Positions 1 through 6,694 of a stretch of DNA of 9,321 nt are shown here, piece by piece. The translations under genes and the position numbers were made by a program. Positions within the stretch are counted from its first letter, which is position 1. Every line of letters begins with the position of its first letter. Under the pieces are notes generated by a model that saw only the letters and a list, made by a program, of their open reading frames with translations, was not told where the DNA came from and ran no database searches. Where the stretch lies: assembly GCA_964485515.1 (NCBI GenBank), contig CAZALT010000140.1:1-9321 (forward strand), in the 5' to 3' direction. Source of the stretch: CAZALT01 sp964485515. Lineage in GTDB: Bacteria; Actinomycetota; Acidimicrobiia; Acidimicrobiales; Acidimicrobilacustridaceae.

Positions 1-395
1 CAACGGTCCTGTTCCTCTGCGTCCACAACGCCGGCCGATCGCAGATGGCGCTCGGTTGGTTCGAGTACCTCGCCGCCGGTCGAGCTCGCGCCTACTCGGG
101 CGGCAGCGACCCGGCCGCCACGCTCAACCCGGGTGCGGTCGCCGCCATGGCCGAGGTCGGCATCGACATCAGCTCGAACGTGCCGCAGCGCTGGTCCGAC
201 ACCCAGCTCGAGGCGGCCGATGTGGTCGTCACTATGGGCTGCGGCGACTCCTGCCCCTACGTGCCCGGCACCCGCTACGAGGACTGGCCCGTGCCCGATC
301 CCGCGGGACTGGCGGTCGAGGACATCGCCCCGATCCGCGACGAGCTCGAGCGCCGGGTACGTCAGCTGGTCCAGGAGCTCGGCGTCCCCACGTAG
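1..395 (+). CDS. arsC: Arsenate reductase, LMW-phosphatase fold, mycothiol-type (5' end outside window)
   Basis: Reduces arsenate to arsenite in the cytoplasm. The reading frame is already open at base 3 and gives 130 residues to the TAG at 393-395, so probably only a few N-terminal residues are missing. The fragment begins TVLFLCVHNAGRSQMA, which carries the CX5R phosphate-binding loop of low-molecular-weight tyrosine phosphatases in the HNAGRSQ form typical of arsenate reductases. Further on, VTMGCGDSCPYVPG followed by YEDWPVPDPAG matches the Corynebacterium-type enzymes that, by family knowledge, form an arseno-mycothiol adduct; thioredoxin-type enzymes use a third cysteine differently. 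It converges on the SulP gene with only 16 nt between the stop codons. Other ars genes may lie upstream, which cannot be seen. The family is confident; the mycothiol partner is inferred from the motif. Confidence 0.9.
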   Translation, partial: TVLFLCVHNAGRSQMALGWFEYLAAGRARAYSGGSDPAATLNPGAVAAMAEVGIDISSNVPQRWSDTQLEAADVVVTMGCGDSCPYVPGTRYEDWPVPDPAGLAVEDIAPIRDELERRVRQLVQELGVPT

Positions 396-411
396 CCCGT
401 CACGCGTCGCA

Positions 412-2088
412 TCAGGTCTCGCCGGAGTCGATGGCGGCGAGGGCCTCGTCGACGCTGGAGTAGAAGTGGTCGGCGTCGAGGGTCTCGTTGAGGCCGTAGC
501 GCTCGACCTCGACGCGCAGGCGTTGGAGCATGTCGACGAAGGCGATGTTGATCCCCTGGGCGTTGAGCTCGAGGTCGAGGTCCTTGAGCATCTCGGCCGC
601 GGTGGGGTCGATGTCGGTCATGGCTTCGCAGTGCAGGACGATCCAACGGGGGTTGCGGTCGCGGACGAGCTTGCGGACCTTGGTGCGGAACGTGCCGGCG
701 TTGGCGAAGAAGAGCGGGGCCTCCCACCGGTAGATCACGACGTCGTCTCGCTCGGTGGCGTCGGAGAAGTCGGCCGTGCTGTGCCACCCCGCGAGGTCGG
801 GAACCCGGCCGAGCGTCACCCCGTTGGGCGACCAGCTGCGCCGGAAGAACAGGAGCACGGCCAGCGCGATCGCCAGGAGGATGCCCTGGAGCACACCCCA
901 GAAGATGACACCGCCTGATGCCACGAGGCTGATGATCAGCGACGAGCGGCGCAGCTTCGCGTAGCGGATCAGCGCGCCGAGATCGAACAGGGAGATGGCG
1001 GCCATGATCACCACGGCGGCGAGCGCGCTCTGCGGCAGATCTGCGAGCAGGCTGCTGAACATCGTGATCAGCAGCAGCACGAGCCCGGCACCGACGAGGC
1101 CGGTCACCTGGGAACGGGCACCGGTCTGGTCGGCCACCGCGGTGCGCGAGCTGCTCACCGACACGGCGAAGCCCTGGAAGAGCCCAGCGCCGATGTTGGC
1201 CGCACCGACGCCGATCATCTCCTTGTCGGCATCGACATCGTCGCCGCGGCGGGCCGCGAACGCGGTTGCCGTGGCGATCGTGTCGGTGATGGACACCATC
1301 GTGATGCCCACGGCGCCGACGAGCAGCGGTGCGATGTCGGACCACGAGGTCCACGGCACCGACGGGGTGGGCACGCCCTGGGGGAGGTCGCCGACGACCT
1401 TCACGCCCAACTCGTCGAGACCCACGGCGGCAGACACGATCGTGGCGCCGACCACCCCGACCAGCACCGCGGGGACCTTCCGCGTGAGGCGAGGGAGGCC
1501 GAGCAGGACGACGAGAACCGCGAGACCGGTGGCGAGGGTCTGCCAGTTCGTCTCGTCGAGGTTCCTGGCGAACTCCGACACCTCGCTCACGAACGAATCG
1601 GCATCGGTGGAGAAGCCGAACAGCTTGGGGAGCTGTCCGACGACGATCACCACGGCCAGGCCGTTGAGGTAGCCGACCCTGACCTCGCTCGACAGCAGGT
1701 CGGCGACGAAGCCGAGCTTGGCGACCCCGAGACCGATCTCGACGATGCCGACGAGGACGGCCAGCATGCCGGCGAGCGCGATGGCGCTGCCGGGGTCGCC
1801 GACCACGAGCAGCGGCACGATGGTGGCGAAGATGAGGGGCGACACCGACGAGTCGGGGCCGAGCACGAGCACCCGTGACGGGCCGAAGAGGGCGTAGACG
1901 ACGAGGCAGGCGATGGTGGCGTAGAGCCCGTTGACCGGCGGGAGCCCTGCCAGCTCGGCGTAGGCCATGCCCTGGGGGACGAGGATGGCGGTGAGCACGA
2001 CCCCTGCCACGAGGTCGGCGCGGAGCCAGGCGCGCTGATAGGTGCGGATGGCCGACACACCTGGAACCGCTTCGCTGATCGAACGCAC
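412..2088 (-). CDS. SulP/SLC26 family anion permease with C-terminal STAS domain
   Basis: Predicted inner-membrane anion transporter of 558 residues, a usual family length. The N-terminal SulP signature PQGMAYAELAGLPPVNGLY is at residues 38-56. Many hydrophobic segments fill roughly residues 25-420, and the soluble C-terminus (about 440-550) reads as a STAS domain, with WIVLHCEAMTDIDPTAAEML. The start is a GTG at 2088-2086, chosen because a strong Shine-Dalgarno AGGGAGG (minus strand, complement of 2095-2101) sits 6 nt upstream; the protein then starts MRSISEAVPG. SulP proteins carry sulfate, bicarbonate or other anions, and the sequence alone does not decide which. The neighbouring arsenate reductase makes an oxyanion role tempting, but SulP genes are common and the neighbour is convergent, so it is not in the same operon. 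Confidence 0.92.
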   Translation of the reverse strand: MRSISEAVPGVSAIRTYQRAWLRADLVAGVVLTAILVPQGMAYAELAGLPPVNGLYATIACLVVYALFGPSRVLVLGPDSSVSPLIFATIVPLLVVGDPGSAIALAGMLAVLVGIVEIGLGVAKLGFVADLLSSEVRVGYLNGLAVVIVVGQLPKLFGFSTDADSFVSEVSEFARNLDETNWQTLATGLAVLVVLLGLPRLTRKVPAVLVGVVGATIVSAAVGLDELGVKVVGDLPQGVPTPSVPWTSWSDIAPLLVGAVGITMVSITDTIATATAFAARRGDDVDADKEMIGVGAANIGAGLFQGFAVSVSSSRTAVADQTGARSQVTGLVGAGLVLLLITMFSSLLADLPQSALAAVVIMAAISLFDLGALIRYAKLRRSSLIISLVASGGVIFWGVLQGILLAIALAVLLFFRRSWSPNGVTLGRVPDLAGWHSTADFSDATERDDVVIYRWEAPLFFANAGTFRTKVRKLVRDRNPRWIVLHCEAMTDIDPTAAEMLKDLDLELNAQGINIAFVDMLQRLRVEVERYGLNETLDADHFYSSVDEALAAIDSGET

Positions 2089-2110
2089 CCGAGGCCTCCC
2101 TGAGGGTCGA

Positions 2111-2116
2111 ACACTA
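2111..2116 (-). promoter_or_regulatory. Candidate -10 box for the SulP gene
   Basis: The minus strand reads TAGTGT here, fitting the actinobacterial TAnnnT -10 pattern. A start site about 7 nt downstream would leave a leader of roughly 16 nt holding the AGGGAGG ribosome site. I see no convincing -35 hexamer. Inference from pattern only. Confidence 0.3.
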
Positions 2117-2138
2117 CTGAAGCAGAGTGCTGTCGCCG

Positions 2139-2144
2139 TAGGGT
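2139..2144 (+). promoter_or_regulatory. Candidate -10 box for the DUF3263/LytR_C operon
   Basis: TAGGGT fits the TAnnnT -10 pattern and lies 38 nt before the ATG of the DUF3263 gene, leaving a leader of about 30 nt with its own ribosome site. The 94-nt spacer to the SulP gene would thus hold two divergent promoters. The -35 region is not recognisable. Confidence 0.35.
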
Positions 2145-2182
2145 CCTTGCATCGGCGGGGTCACGCGGGAAGGATCGTCGGA

Positions 2183-2443
2183 ATGGAACTGACGGACCGC
2201 GACCGCGCCATCTTGGATTTCGAACGCTCGTGGTGGTCGGAGTCCGGGCCGAAGGAGGCGCACATCCGTGAGCGCTTCGAGCTCTCGGCCACGCGCTACT
2301 ACCAGATCCTCAACGAGCTGCTCGAAGCCCCCGAGGCCTACGAGTACGACCCCTTGGTCGTGCGCCGACTCCGACGACTGCGCGATCGCCGTCGTCGCAC
2401 CCGTCACGAAGGCCTCCAGGCGAGCAGCCCGCCCGCACCGTGA
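2183..2443 (+). CDS. DUF3263 family small protein
   Basis: An 86-residue protein of the actinobacterial DUF3263 family, whose function is unknown. It starts MELTDRDRAILDFERSWW and continues with a short helix-turn-helix-like stretch, RERFELSATRYYQILNEL, followed by a strongly basic tail (VRRLRRLRDRRRRTR) that suggests nucleic-acid contact. The ATG at 2183 was chosen because GGGAAGGA (2167-2174) lies 8 nt upstream and family members start close to this point; a longer in-frame opening at 2042 runs into the SulP gene and is not needed. The stop overlaps the next start by 4 nt (GTGA), so translation is probably coupled to the LytR_C gene. The same pair occurs in mycobacteria as Rv0430 and Rv0431, which suggests a conserved envelope-related unit. 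A DNA-binding role is inference. Confidence 0.85.
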   Translation: MELTDRDRAILDFERSWWSESGPKEAHIRERFELSATRYYQILNELLEAPEAYEYDPLVVRRLRRLRDRRRRTRHEGLQASSPPAP

Positions 2444-2988
2444 GCTCCACCGGCGGCAAGTCCGCCCCATCCGTCGACGACGAGCAGCGCACGTCGGTCC
2501 AGGCCATCGTGCTGATCGTCGTCGCCGTCGGCATCGGCGTGCTGTTGTTGGGCCTCGGCTTCGACAAGGAGGGCGGCGTCGTCGACACCGCCGACCCGGA
2601 GCAGACCACGACCACCACCGACGGGTCCAGCGCCAACGAGCCCCCGGTCATCGAGACCACCACCACGACGGCGACGCTCACCACCACGGCACCGGCCGAG
2701 GTGTCCATCGTCGTGGCCAACGGCTCCGGCGGGTCGGGTCAGGCCGGCAAGGCGCAGACCACGCTGGCCGGTGAGGGCTTCACCGATGTCGCCACGGCGA
2801 ACGCGTCGGTCACGCCCACCTCGGTCGTCTACTTCGCCGACGGCGCCGACGGCGCCGAAGGCGATGCGCAGGCGGTGGCGAAGGCGCTCGGCATCGCCGA
2901 GGACCAGGTGAAGGCGATGCCGGCGTCGCCGCCCGCGCCGCTCGACGGCGCCACCGTCCTGGTCATCATCGGGTCCGACAAGGTCTGA
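2440..2988 (+). CDS. Membrane-anchored LytR_C domain protein
   Basis: A 182-residue bitopic membrane protein. Residues 1-19 are polar, residues 20-41 (VQAIVLIVVAVGIGVLLLGL) form one transmembrane helix, residues 42-86 are a Thr-rich extracytoplasmic linker, and 87-182 form a LytR C-terminal domain (VSIVVANGSGGSGQAGKAQ, ending TVLVIIGSDKV). The domain is known from the C-termini of LytR-CpsA-Psr proteins and as stand-alone proteins such as mycobacterial Rv0431 (VirR), where it is tied to envelope integrity and vesicle release. The GTG at 2440 overlaps the DUF3263 stop, which points to translational coupling. There is no LCP catalytic domain, so it is not a ligase itself. The family call is firm; an envelope role here is inferred from homologues and gene order. 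Confidence 0.85.
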   Translation: MSSTGGKSAPSVDDEQRTSVQAIVLIVVAVGIGVLLLGLGFDKEGGVVDTADPEQTTTTTDGSSANEPPVIETTTTTATLTTTAPAEVSIVVANGSGGSGQAGKAQTTLAGEGFTDVATANASVTPTSVVYFADGADGAEGDAQAVAKALGIAEDQVKAMPASPPAPLDGATVLVIIGSDKV

Positions 2989-3041
2989 GCGGCCACCGGA
3001 TGTGTGCCCGAGGGCCCATGTCCACGGCGGGCGGCGCTGGG

Positions 3042-3047
3042 TAAGGT
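3042..3047 (+). promoter_or_regulatory. Candidate -10 box of otsB (possible leaderless start)
   Basis: TAAGGT lies 7 nt before the GTG at 3055, about the distance at which actinobacterial -10 boxes sit from the transcription start. The mRNA could therefore begin at the start codon. The same bases also contain AAGG, which could act as a weak ribosome site if transcription starts further upstream. The otsA start has the same arrangement. Confidence 0.4.
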
Positions 3048-3054
3048 CGACCAT

Positions 3055-3834
3055 GTGACGGAGCAGACGATCGACCTCACGGCTCTGGCCCCGATCCTCG
3101 ACGACCCGGGGCGCGCTGCCCTCTTCGTCGACTTCGACGGGACGATGTCGCCGATCGTCGACGATCCGGCCGCCGCCGAGCCCCTCCCCGGTGTCGCCAA
3201 CGCGCTCGCCGCGCTCGCCGACGTGCTCGGTCGGGTCGGTGTCGTGTCGGGGCGACCAGTGACGTTCCTCGAACCGTTCTTCGACCCGAAGATCGCACTG
3301 GCGGGCTTGTACGGGCTCGAGGCGTCCATCGCCGGACAGCGATCGGATCATCCGCTGGGTGGGTCGTGGCGCGAGGTCGTCGACGACGTGGTGTCGGTCT
3401 CGGAGGCCCGCGGACCGGTTGGCATGCGCGTCGAATCGAAGGGGCTCTCGCTCACGTTGCACTACCGGGGCGCCCCCGAGTGCGAACGGGCCGTGGTGCG
3501 CTGGGCCGAGCAGCAGGCGGCCCGCTCGGGCCTCGAGGCTCGTCCCGCCAAGATGTCCGTCGAGCTGCACCCGCCGATCGACTCCGACAAGGGCACCACC
3601 ATCACGGCGCTGTCCGAGGACTTCGGACCGGTCTGCTACATCGGTGACGATCACGGAGACCTCACCGCGTTCGACGCGCTCGATGTCCTGGCGGCATCGG
3701 GTCGGCCCGGCGTGCGGGTTGCGGTGCGCAGCGCCGAGGCCGACGCCGAGCTGGTCGAACGCGCCGATGTCGTGGTCGACGGTCCCGAGGGCGTCTTCGC
3801 CCTGCTTCGCGAGCTGCTCGCTCGTCTCTCCTGA
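3055..3834 (+). CDS. otsB: Trehalose-6-phosphate phosphatase
   Basis: Cytoplasmic HAD-superfamily phosphatase that converts trehalose-6-phosphate to trehalose, the second step after OtsA. The 259 residues carry HAD motif I DFDGT at 26-30 (nucleophile Asp26, acid/base Asp28), VVSGRP at 63-68, GLYGLE at 84-89, the cap-region stretch KMSVELHPP, and the metal-binding acidic motif GDDHGDL at 197-203. Many OtsB proteins have GDDxTDE at the last position; both first aspartates are kept here. The GTG at 3055 is preferred over a longer GTG at 3004 because DFDGT then falls at the usual distance from the N-terminus and because of the TAAGGT/AAGG upstream; the extra 17 residues of the long form look uncharacteristic. 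The partner otsA lies opposite, tail to tail, across a repeat-filled spacer. Other sugar phosphates cannot be excluded as substrates. Confidence 0.88.
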   Translation: MTEQTIDLTALAPILDDPGRAALFVDFDGTMSPIVDDPAAAEPLPGVANALAALADVLGRVGVVSGRPVTFLEPFFDPKIALAGLYGLEASIAGQRSDHPLGGSWREVVDDVVSVSEARGPVGMRVESKGLSLTLHYRGAPECERAVVRWAEQQAARSGLEARPAKMSVELHPPIDSDKGTTITALSEDFGPVCYIGDDHGDLTAFDALDVLAASGRPGVRVAVRSAEADAELVERADVVVDGPEGVFALLRELLARLS

Positions 3835-3869
3835 CGACGAGGTCCGGTTCCGTCGAGCCGCCCACCCCA

Positions 3870-3961
3870 GGTGGCGTCAGCCCGGGCTGGATGCAGTTCG
3901 GTGTGGCGCCAGCGCGGGTGTAGATCGGTGCCACGCGGGTGTAGATCGGTGCCAGACGATC
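3870..3961 (+). repeat. Degenerate tandem repeat including an exact 21-bp duplication
   Basis: Four successive blocks begin with GGTG and shrink in length: 3870-3899 (30 nt), 3900-3926 (27), 3927-3947 (21) and 3948-3961 (14). The middle blocks share GCGGGTGTAGATC. An exact 21-nt unit occurs twice back to back at 3913-3933 and 3934-3954. A 12-nt perfect palindrome CAGCCCGGGCTG sits at 3878-3889. The array runs directly into the 8-nt repeat that follows. No coding signal is seen. Confidence 0.85.
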
Positions 3962-4106
3962 AGACGATCAGACGATCAGNNNNNNNNNNNNNNNNNNNNN
4001 NNNNNNNNNNNNNNNNNNNNNNNNNNNNNNNNNNNNNNNNNNNNNNNNNNNNNNNNNNNNNNNNNNNNNNNNNNNNNNNCAGACGATCAGACGATCAGAC
4101 GATCAG
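3953..4106 (+). repeat. 8-bp tandem repeat (CAGACGAT) array interrupted by an assembly gap
   Basis: The unit CAGACGAT occurs three times plus CAG at 3953-3979, then 100 N, then three times plus CAG again at 4080-4106. The two 27-nt flanks are identical. The last unit overlaps the otsA stop codon (TGA on the minus strand, 4105-4103). The array fills the convergent otsB-otsA spacer and its true copy number is unknown. Confidence 0.9.
3980..4079. other. Assembly gap of 100 N
   Basis: Exactly 100 N, the customary placeholder for a scaffold gap of unknown size. Both edges lie in the same 8-bp repeat, so the assembler most likely stopped in the array. Confidence 0.97.
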
Positions 4107-5491
4107 CCGATGGCGGCGATCTGGTCGCGCAGCCAGTCGGCCGGTGAGCGCTCTCGCGCCCGGCGCAGCAGCTCGGCGGCCTCGTTGCGTCGGGTGTCGG
4201 CATCGGTGGTGAGCGCATCGTGCAGGACCTGGGCGGTGCCCTCGATGTCGTAGGGGTGCACCTCGCGCACGGCGCCCGCCAACTCGGGCCAGACGCCGGC
4301 TTCGGGACTGAGCGCGACGAGCCCGTTCCGTTCGTTGACGAGGGGCCCTTCCTTGGCGACGAGGTTCAGCCCGTCGCGGATGGGGTTCACCAACAGCACG
4401 TCGTAGCGGCGTAGCGCAGCAACCGATCGGGGGAAGTCGTCGGTGCCCTCGTACAGGATCGGTGTCCACGAGTCGGTCGAGAACCGGTCGTTGATGCGAG
4501 CGATGGCGGCCTCGACCTGTTGGGCATAGGCGTGGTACTCGGGCACGCCTTGGCGCGACGGGTAGCAGAACGCCCCGAACACGACGCGCTCGGCCCACTC
4601 GGGTCGGTCTTCGAGCAGCGTCTCGAAGGCCAGGAAGCCGCGGAGCAGGTTCTTCGACAGCTCGATGCGATCGACGCGGACGAGGAACAGCCGATCGCCG
4701 ATGAGCTCATCGAGCTCGGCGAAGGCGTCGTCGCACGCGGGACGAGCGGCGACGCCGCCGATGTCTCCGGCGTCGGGGGCGAGCGGTGCCACGAACGCGG
4801 GGACCTCGACGCCGGCCAGCTCTCGGGCGCAGCGGGTGAAGGCGTCGGCCCACCGCTGGCAGTGGAAGCCGCAGGCGTCGTGCGCGGCCATGCCCTCGAG
4901 CAGGGTGGTGCGCACGTCGACCGGCAGCACCCGGAACATGTCCGGGTCGGCGAAGGGGGTGTGGCTGAAGTGGACGAGGCGAAGGTCGGGGCGCAGGTCT
5001 CGCAGCCGGGGTGCGAGCAGCATCAGGTGGTAGTCCTGGATCAGCACGATCGCATCGGGTGGTGAGTCGGTGGCGACGACCTCGGCGAACGCCTCGTTGA
5101 CCTCGACGTAGGCCTGCCACGCCTCGCGCCAGGCGTCGTCGAAGCGGGGTTGGCTGGCGAGGTCGTACAACGAGTGGTGGATGAACCACAACGTCGAATT
5201 GCTCACGACGTCGTAGGCCAGCCGGTAGGTCTCGGCGTCGAGGGCCAGGGTCCGCACCCGGAAGCCCTCCTCCTCGATGACGCCCTTGCCGGCGGCGACG
5301 CGGTCGCCGTCGGAGATGGCCGCCGCGATCCAGGTGGTGTCGCTGTTGACGACGAGCGGCGCCAGGCCCGAGACCATGCCCCCTGCGCCCCGTCGGGCGA
5401 GCAGCTCGCCACCCTCGATGCGGAACGACAGCGGCCCGCGGTTCGAGACGATGACGATCGGTCGTTCCGCAGAGTCCAGATGCTCGGTCAC
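4103..5491 (-). CDS. otsA: Trehalose-6-phosphate synthase (GT20)
   Basis: Cytoplasmic glycosyltransferase joining UDP-glucose to glucose-6-phosphate to give trehalose-6-phosphate. The 462 residues cover the whole GT20 fold: SNRGP at 16-20, the glycine loop GAGGMVSGL at 35-43, WFIHHSLYDL at 102-111, QDYHL at 152-156, HFSHTPFADPDMF at 174-186, RVDRIELSKN at 272-281 (Arg275 and Lys280 match the phosphate-contacting Arg/Lys of the E. coli enzyme) and VNPIRDGLNLVAKE at 368-381. SHTPF and ELSKN, in place of the enterobacterial HIPF and DYSKG, are a form I associate with actinobacterial members. The GTG at 5491 is used because TAGGGT lies 6 nt before it and no ribosome site is visible, so the mRNA may be leaderless. 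Its stop codon lies inside the 8-bp repeat. GT20 also includes glucosylglycerol-phosphate and pseudo-glycosyl synthases, but otsB next door favours trehalose. Confidence 0.92.
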   Translation of the reverse strand: MTEHLDSAERPIVIVSNRGPLSFRIEGGELLARRGAGGMVSGLAPLVVNSDTTWIAAAISDGDRVAAGKGVIEEEGFRVRTLALDAETYRLAYDVVSNSTLWFIHHSLYDLASQPRFDDAWREAWQAYVEVNEAFAEVVATDSPPDAIVLIQDYHLMLLAPRLRDLRPDLRLVHFSHTPFADPDMFRVLPVDVRTTLLEGMAAHDACGFHCQRWADAFTRCARELAGVEVPAFVAPLAPDAGDIGGVAARPACDDAFAELDELIGDRLFLVRVDRIELSKNLLRGFLAFETLLEDRPEWAERVVFGAFCYPSRQGVPEYHAYAQQVEAAIARINDRFSTDSWTPILYEGTDDFPRSVAALRRYDVLLVNPIRDGLNLVAKEGPLVNERNGLVALSPEAGVWPELAGAVREVHPYDIEGTAQVLHDALTTDADTRRNEAAELLRRARERSPADWLRDQIAAIG

Positions 5492-5497
5492 GCGCGC

Positions 5498-5503
5498 ACC
5501 CTA
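5498..5503 (-). promoter_or_regulatory. Candidate -10 box of otsA (possible leaderless start)
   Basis: The minus strand reads TAGGGT, then GCGCGC, then the GTG start at 5491. No Shine-Dalgarno is present between them. The spacing suits a transcript that begins at or next to the start codon. The -35 position would overlap the edge of the inverted repeat at 5522. Confidence 0.45.
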
Positions 5504-5521
5504 CCGCCGCCCACCCCCATC

Positions 5522-5571
5522 GTTCTGGCTGGACAGATACGCCGAATAGCCCGGGTCTGTCCAGCCAGAAC
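5522..5571. repeat. Perfect inverted repeat, 16-bp arms, 18-nt loop, in the otsA/glycerate-kinase divergent spacer
   Basis: GTTCTGGCTGGACAGA (5522-5537) pairs perfectly with TCTGTCCAGCCAGAAC (5556-5571). It lies 30 nt from the otsA start and 34 nt from the glycerate kinase start, nearly centred between two divergent genes. As neither gene reads into it, it should not be their terminator. It may be a bidirectional operator or a dispersed intergenic repeat; a decayed relative at 6695-6744 favours the latter or a shared regulatory site. Confidence 0.9.
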
Positions 5572-5605
5572 AGCAACGGCGGTCCGCTTGGGGGAGCATG
5601 GGTCG

Positions 5606-6589
5606 GTGCACGTCGTCGCCGCGCCCGACACCTTCAAGGGAACTGCCCCGGCCGGGGCGGTGGCCGCGGCGATCGCCCGGGCGGTCGCGACCTCCGGCGG
5701 GACGTGCGACGAGGTGCCGCTGTCGGACGGAGGCGAAGGCTTCGTCGACGTCTTCGGCGGCCCCAACCGGACGACCCTCGTCACGGGACCGCTCGGCGAT
5801 CCGGTGGAAGCCAGCTGGCGCCTGGCCCGACGCACCGCGGTGATTGAGAGCGCCGAAGCCTGCGGTCTGGCCCTCGCGGGGGGACCCGACGAGAACGATC
5901 CGGTGAGCGCGTCGACCTCGGGTGTCGGCGAGCTGATCGCCACGGCAGTCGAGTCCGGGGCCAACCGGGTGCTCGTCGGGGTCGGCGGGTCGGCCACGAC
6001 CGACGGCGGCCTGGGGGCGCTGCGAGCCCTGTACCCCACGCAGCGGTTGAAGGGCGTCGAGCTCGTGGTGGCGTGCGACGTGGCCACCCGCTTCACGGAC
6101 GCCGCCGTGGTGTTCGCACCGCAGAAGGGGGCGACGCCGTCCCAGGTCAAGCTGCTCCACAACCGCCTCATCCGGCTCGAGCAGGTCTATGCCGAGGAGT
6201 ACGAGATCGACCTGGCCGACCTCGACGGCAGCGGTGCGGCGGGTGGCCTGGCGGGAGCGCTCGCCGCGATCGGTGCCGATCTGCAGTCGGGATTCGAGGT
6301 GGTGTCCGAGGAGCTCGACCTGATCGGCCGCTTCGAGGGGGCGGATCTGATCGTCACGGGGGAGGGGTTCCTCGACGCCGAGTCGTTCGACGGCAAAGTT
6401 GTTGGTGGAGTCGTGGGACTGGCCGAGGAGCTAGGCATCCCCGTGCTCGCGGTGGTGGGCGAGATCTTCGACGGGGCCGACGAACGGGTCGACACCATCA
6501 GCACGGTGCAGCTCTTCGGCGAGGAGCGCTCGATGGGCGACCCGCTGGTCTGCATCGAAGAAGCCGTCACCGAGCGTCTCGCGGGCTGA
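5606..6589 (+). CDS. Glycerate kinase family 1 protein, compact form
   Basis: Phosphorylates D-glycerate with ATP in the cytoplasm; GarK-type members of this family make 2-phosphoglycerate. The 327 residues begin MHVVAAPDTFKG, equal to the family start (APDSFKG), followed by LSDGGEG at 39-45, VGVGGSATTDGG at 124-135, VACDV at 155-159, PQKGA at 172-176 and TGEGFLDAESFDGK at 251-264. GTG 5606 was chosen because GGGGGAG (5590-5596) sits 9 nt upstream and the family start is matched; the open frame reaches back to 5150 but that part is antisense to otsA. The protein is about 40-50 residues shorter than the usual 370-380, with the loss between GGLGAL and VACDV. It is divergent from otsA and convergent to gpgS, whose substrate 3-phosphoglycerate is metabolically adjacent. 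The family is sure; activity of the short form is unproven. Confidence 0.88.
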   Translation: MHVVAAPDTFKGTAPAGAVAAAIARAVATSGGTCDEVPLSDGGEGFVDVFGGPNRTTLVTGPLGDPVEASWRLARRTAVIESAEACGLALAGGPDENDPVSASTSGVGELIATAVESGANRVLVGVGGSATTDGGLGALRALYPTQRLKGVELVVACDVATRFTDAAVVFAPQKGATPSQVKLLHNRLIRLEQVYAEEYEIDLADLDGSGAAGGLAGALAAIGADLQSGFEVVSEELDLIGRFEGADLIVTGEGFLDAESFDGKVVGGVVGLAEELGIPVLAVVGEIFDGADERVDTISTVQLFGEERSMGDPLVCIEEAVTERLAG

Positions 6590-6594
6590 ACGCA

Positions 6595-6691
6595 GCACCG
6601 CACCGCACCGCACCGCACGCACCGCACCGCACGCACCGCACGCACCGCACGCACCGCACCGCACCGCACGCACTGCACCGCACGCACCGCA
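6595..6691 (+). repeat. Mixed 5-bp/4-bp simple tandem array (GCACC/GCAC)
   Basis: The 97 nt parse into 14 five-base units (GCACC, one GCACT), 6 four-base units (GCAC) and a final GCA. Several stretches alternate to give a 9-bp higher-order period. It begins 5 nt after the glycerate kinase stop and lies in a convergent spacer. Slippage-prone and probably variable between strains. Confidence 0.92.
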
Positions 6692-6694
6692 GGC

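Noticed and set aside
133..918. Open frame overlapping arsC and antisense to the SulP gene
   Set aside because: No family features, and both overlapped genes carry strong conserved motifs.
2404..3654. Long open frame of 416 codons on the minus strand opposite LytR_C and otsB
   Set aside because: Arg/Gly/His-rich composition without any recognisable domain, fully antisense to two well-supported genes. Typical of high-GC DNA.
3913..4106. Possible CRISPR array
   Set aside because: Units of 21 and 8 bp are directly adjacent with no unique spacers, and no cas gene is present.
5522..5571. Rho-independent terminator
   Set aside because: Both neighbouring genes are transcribed away from it and there is no T-run after either arm.
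5150..5605. N-terminal extension of the glycerate kinase
   Set aside because: The stretch is antisense to otsA and includes the inverted repeat; the family start fits GTG 5606, which has a ribosome site.
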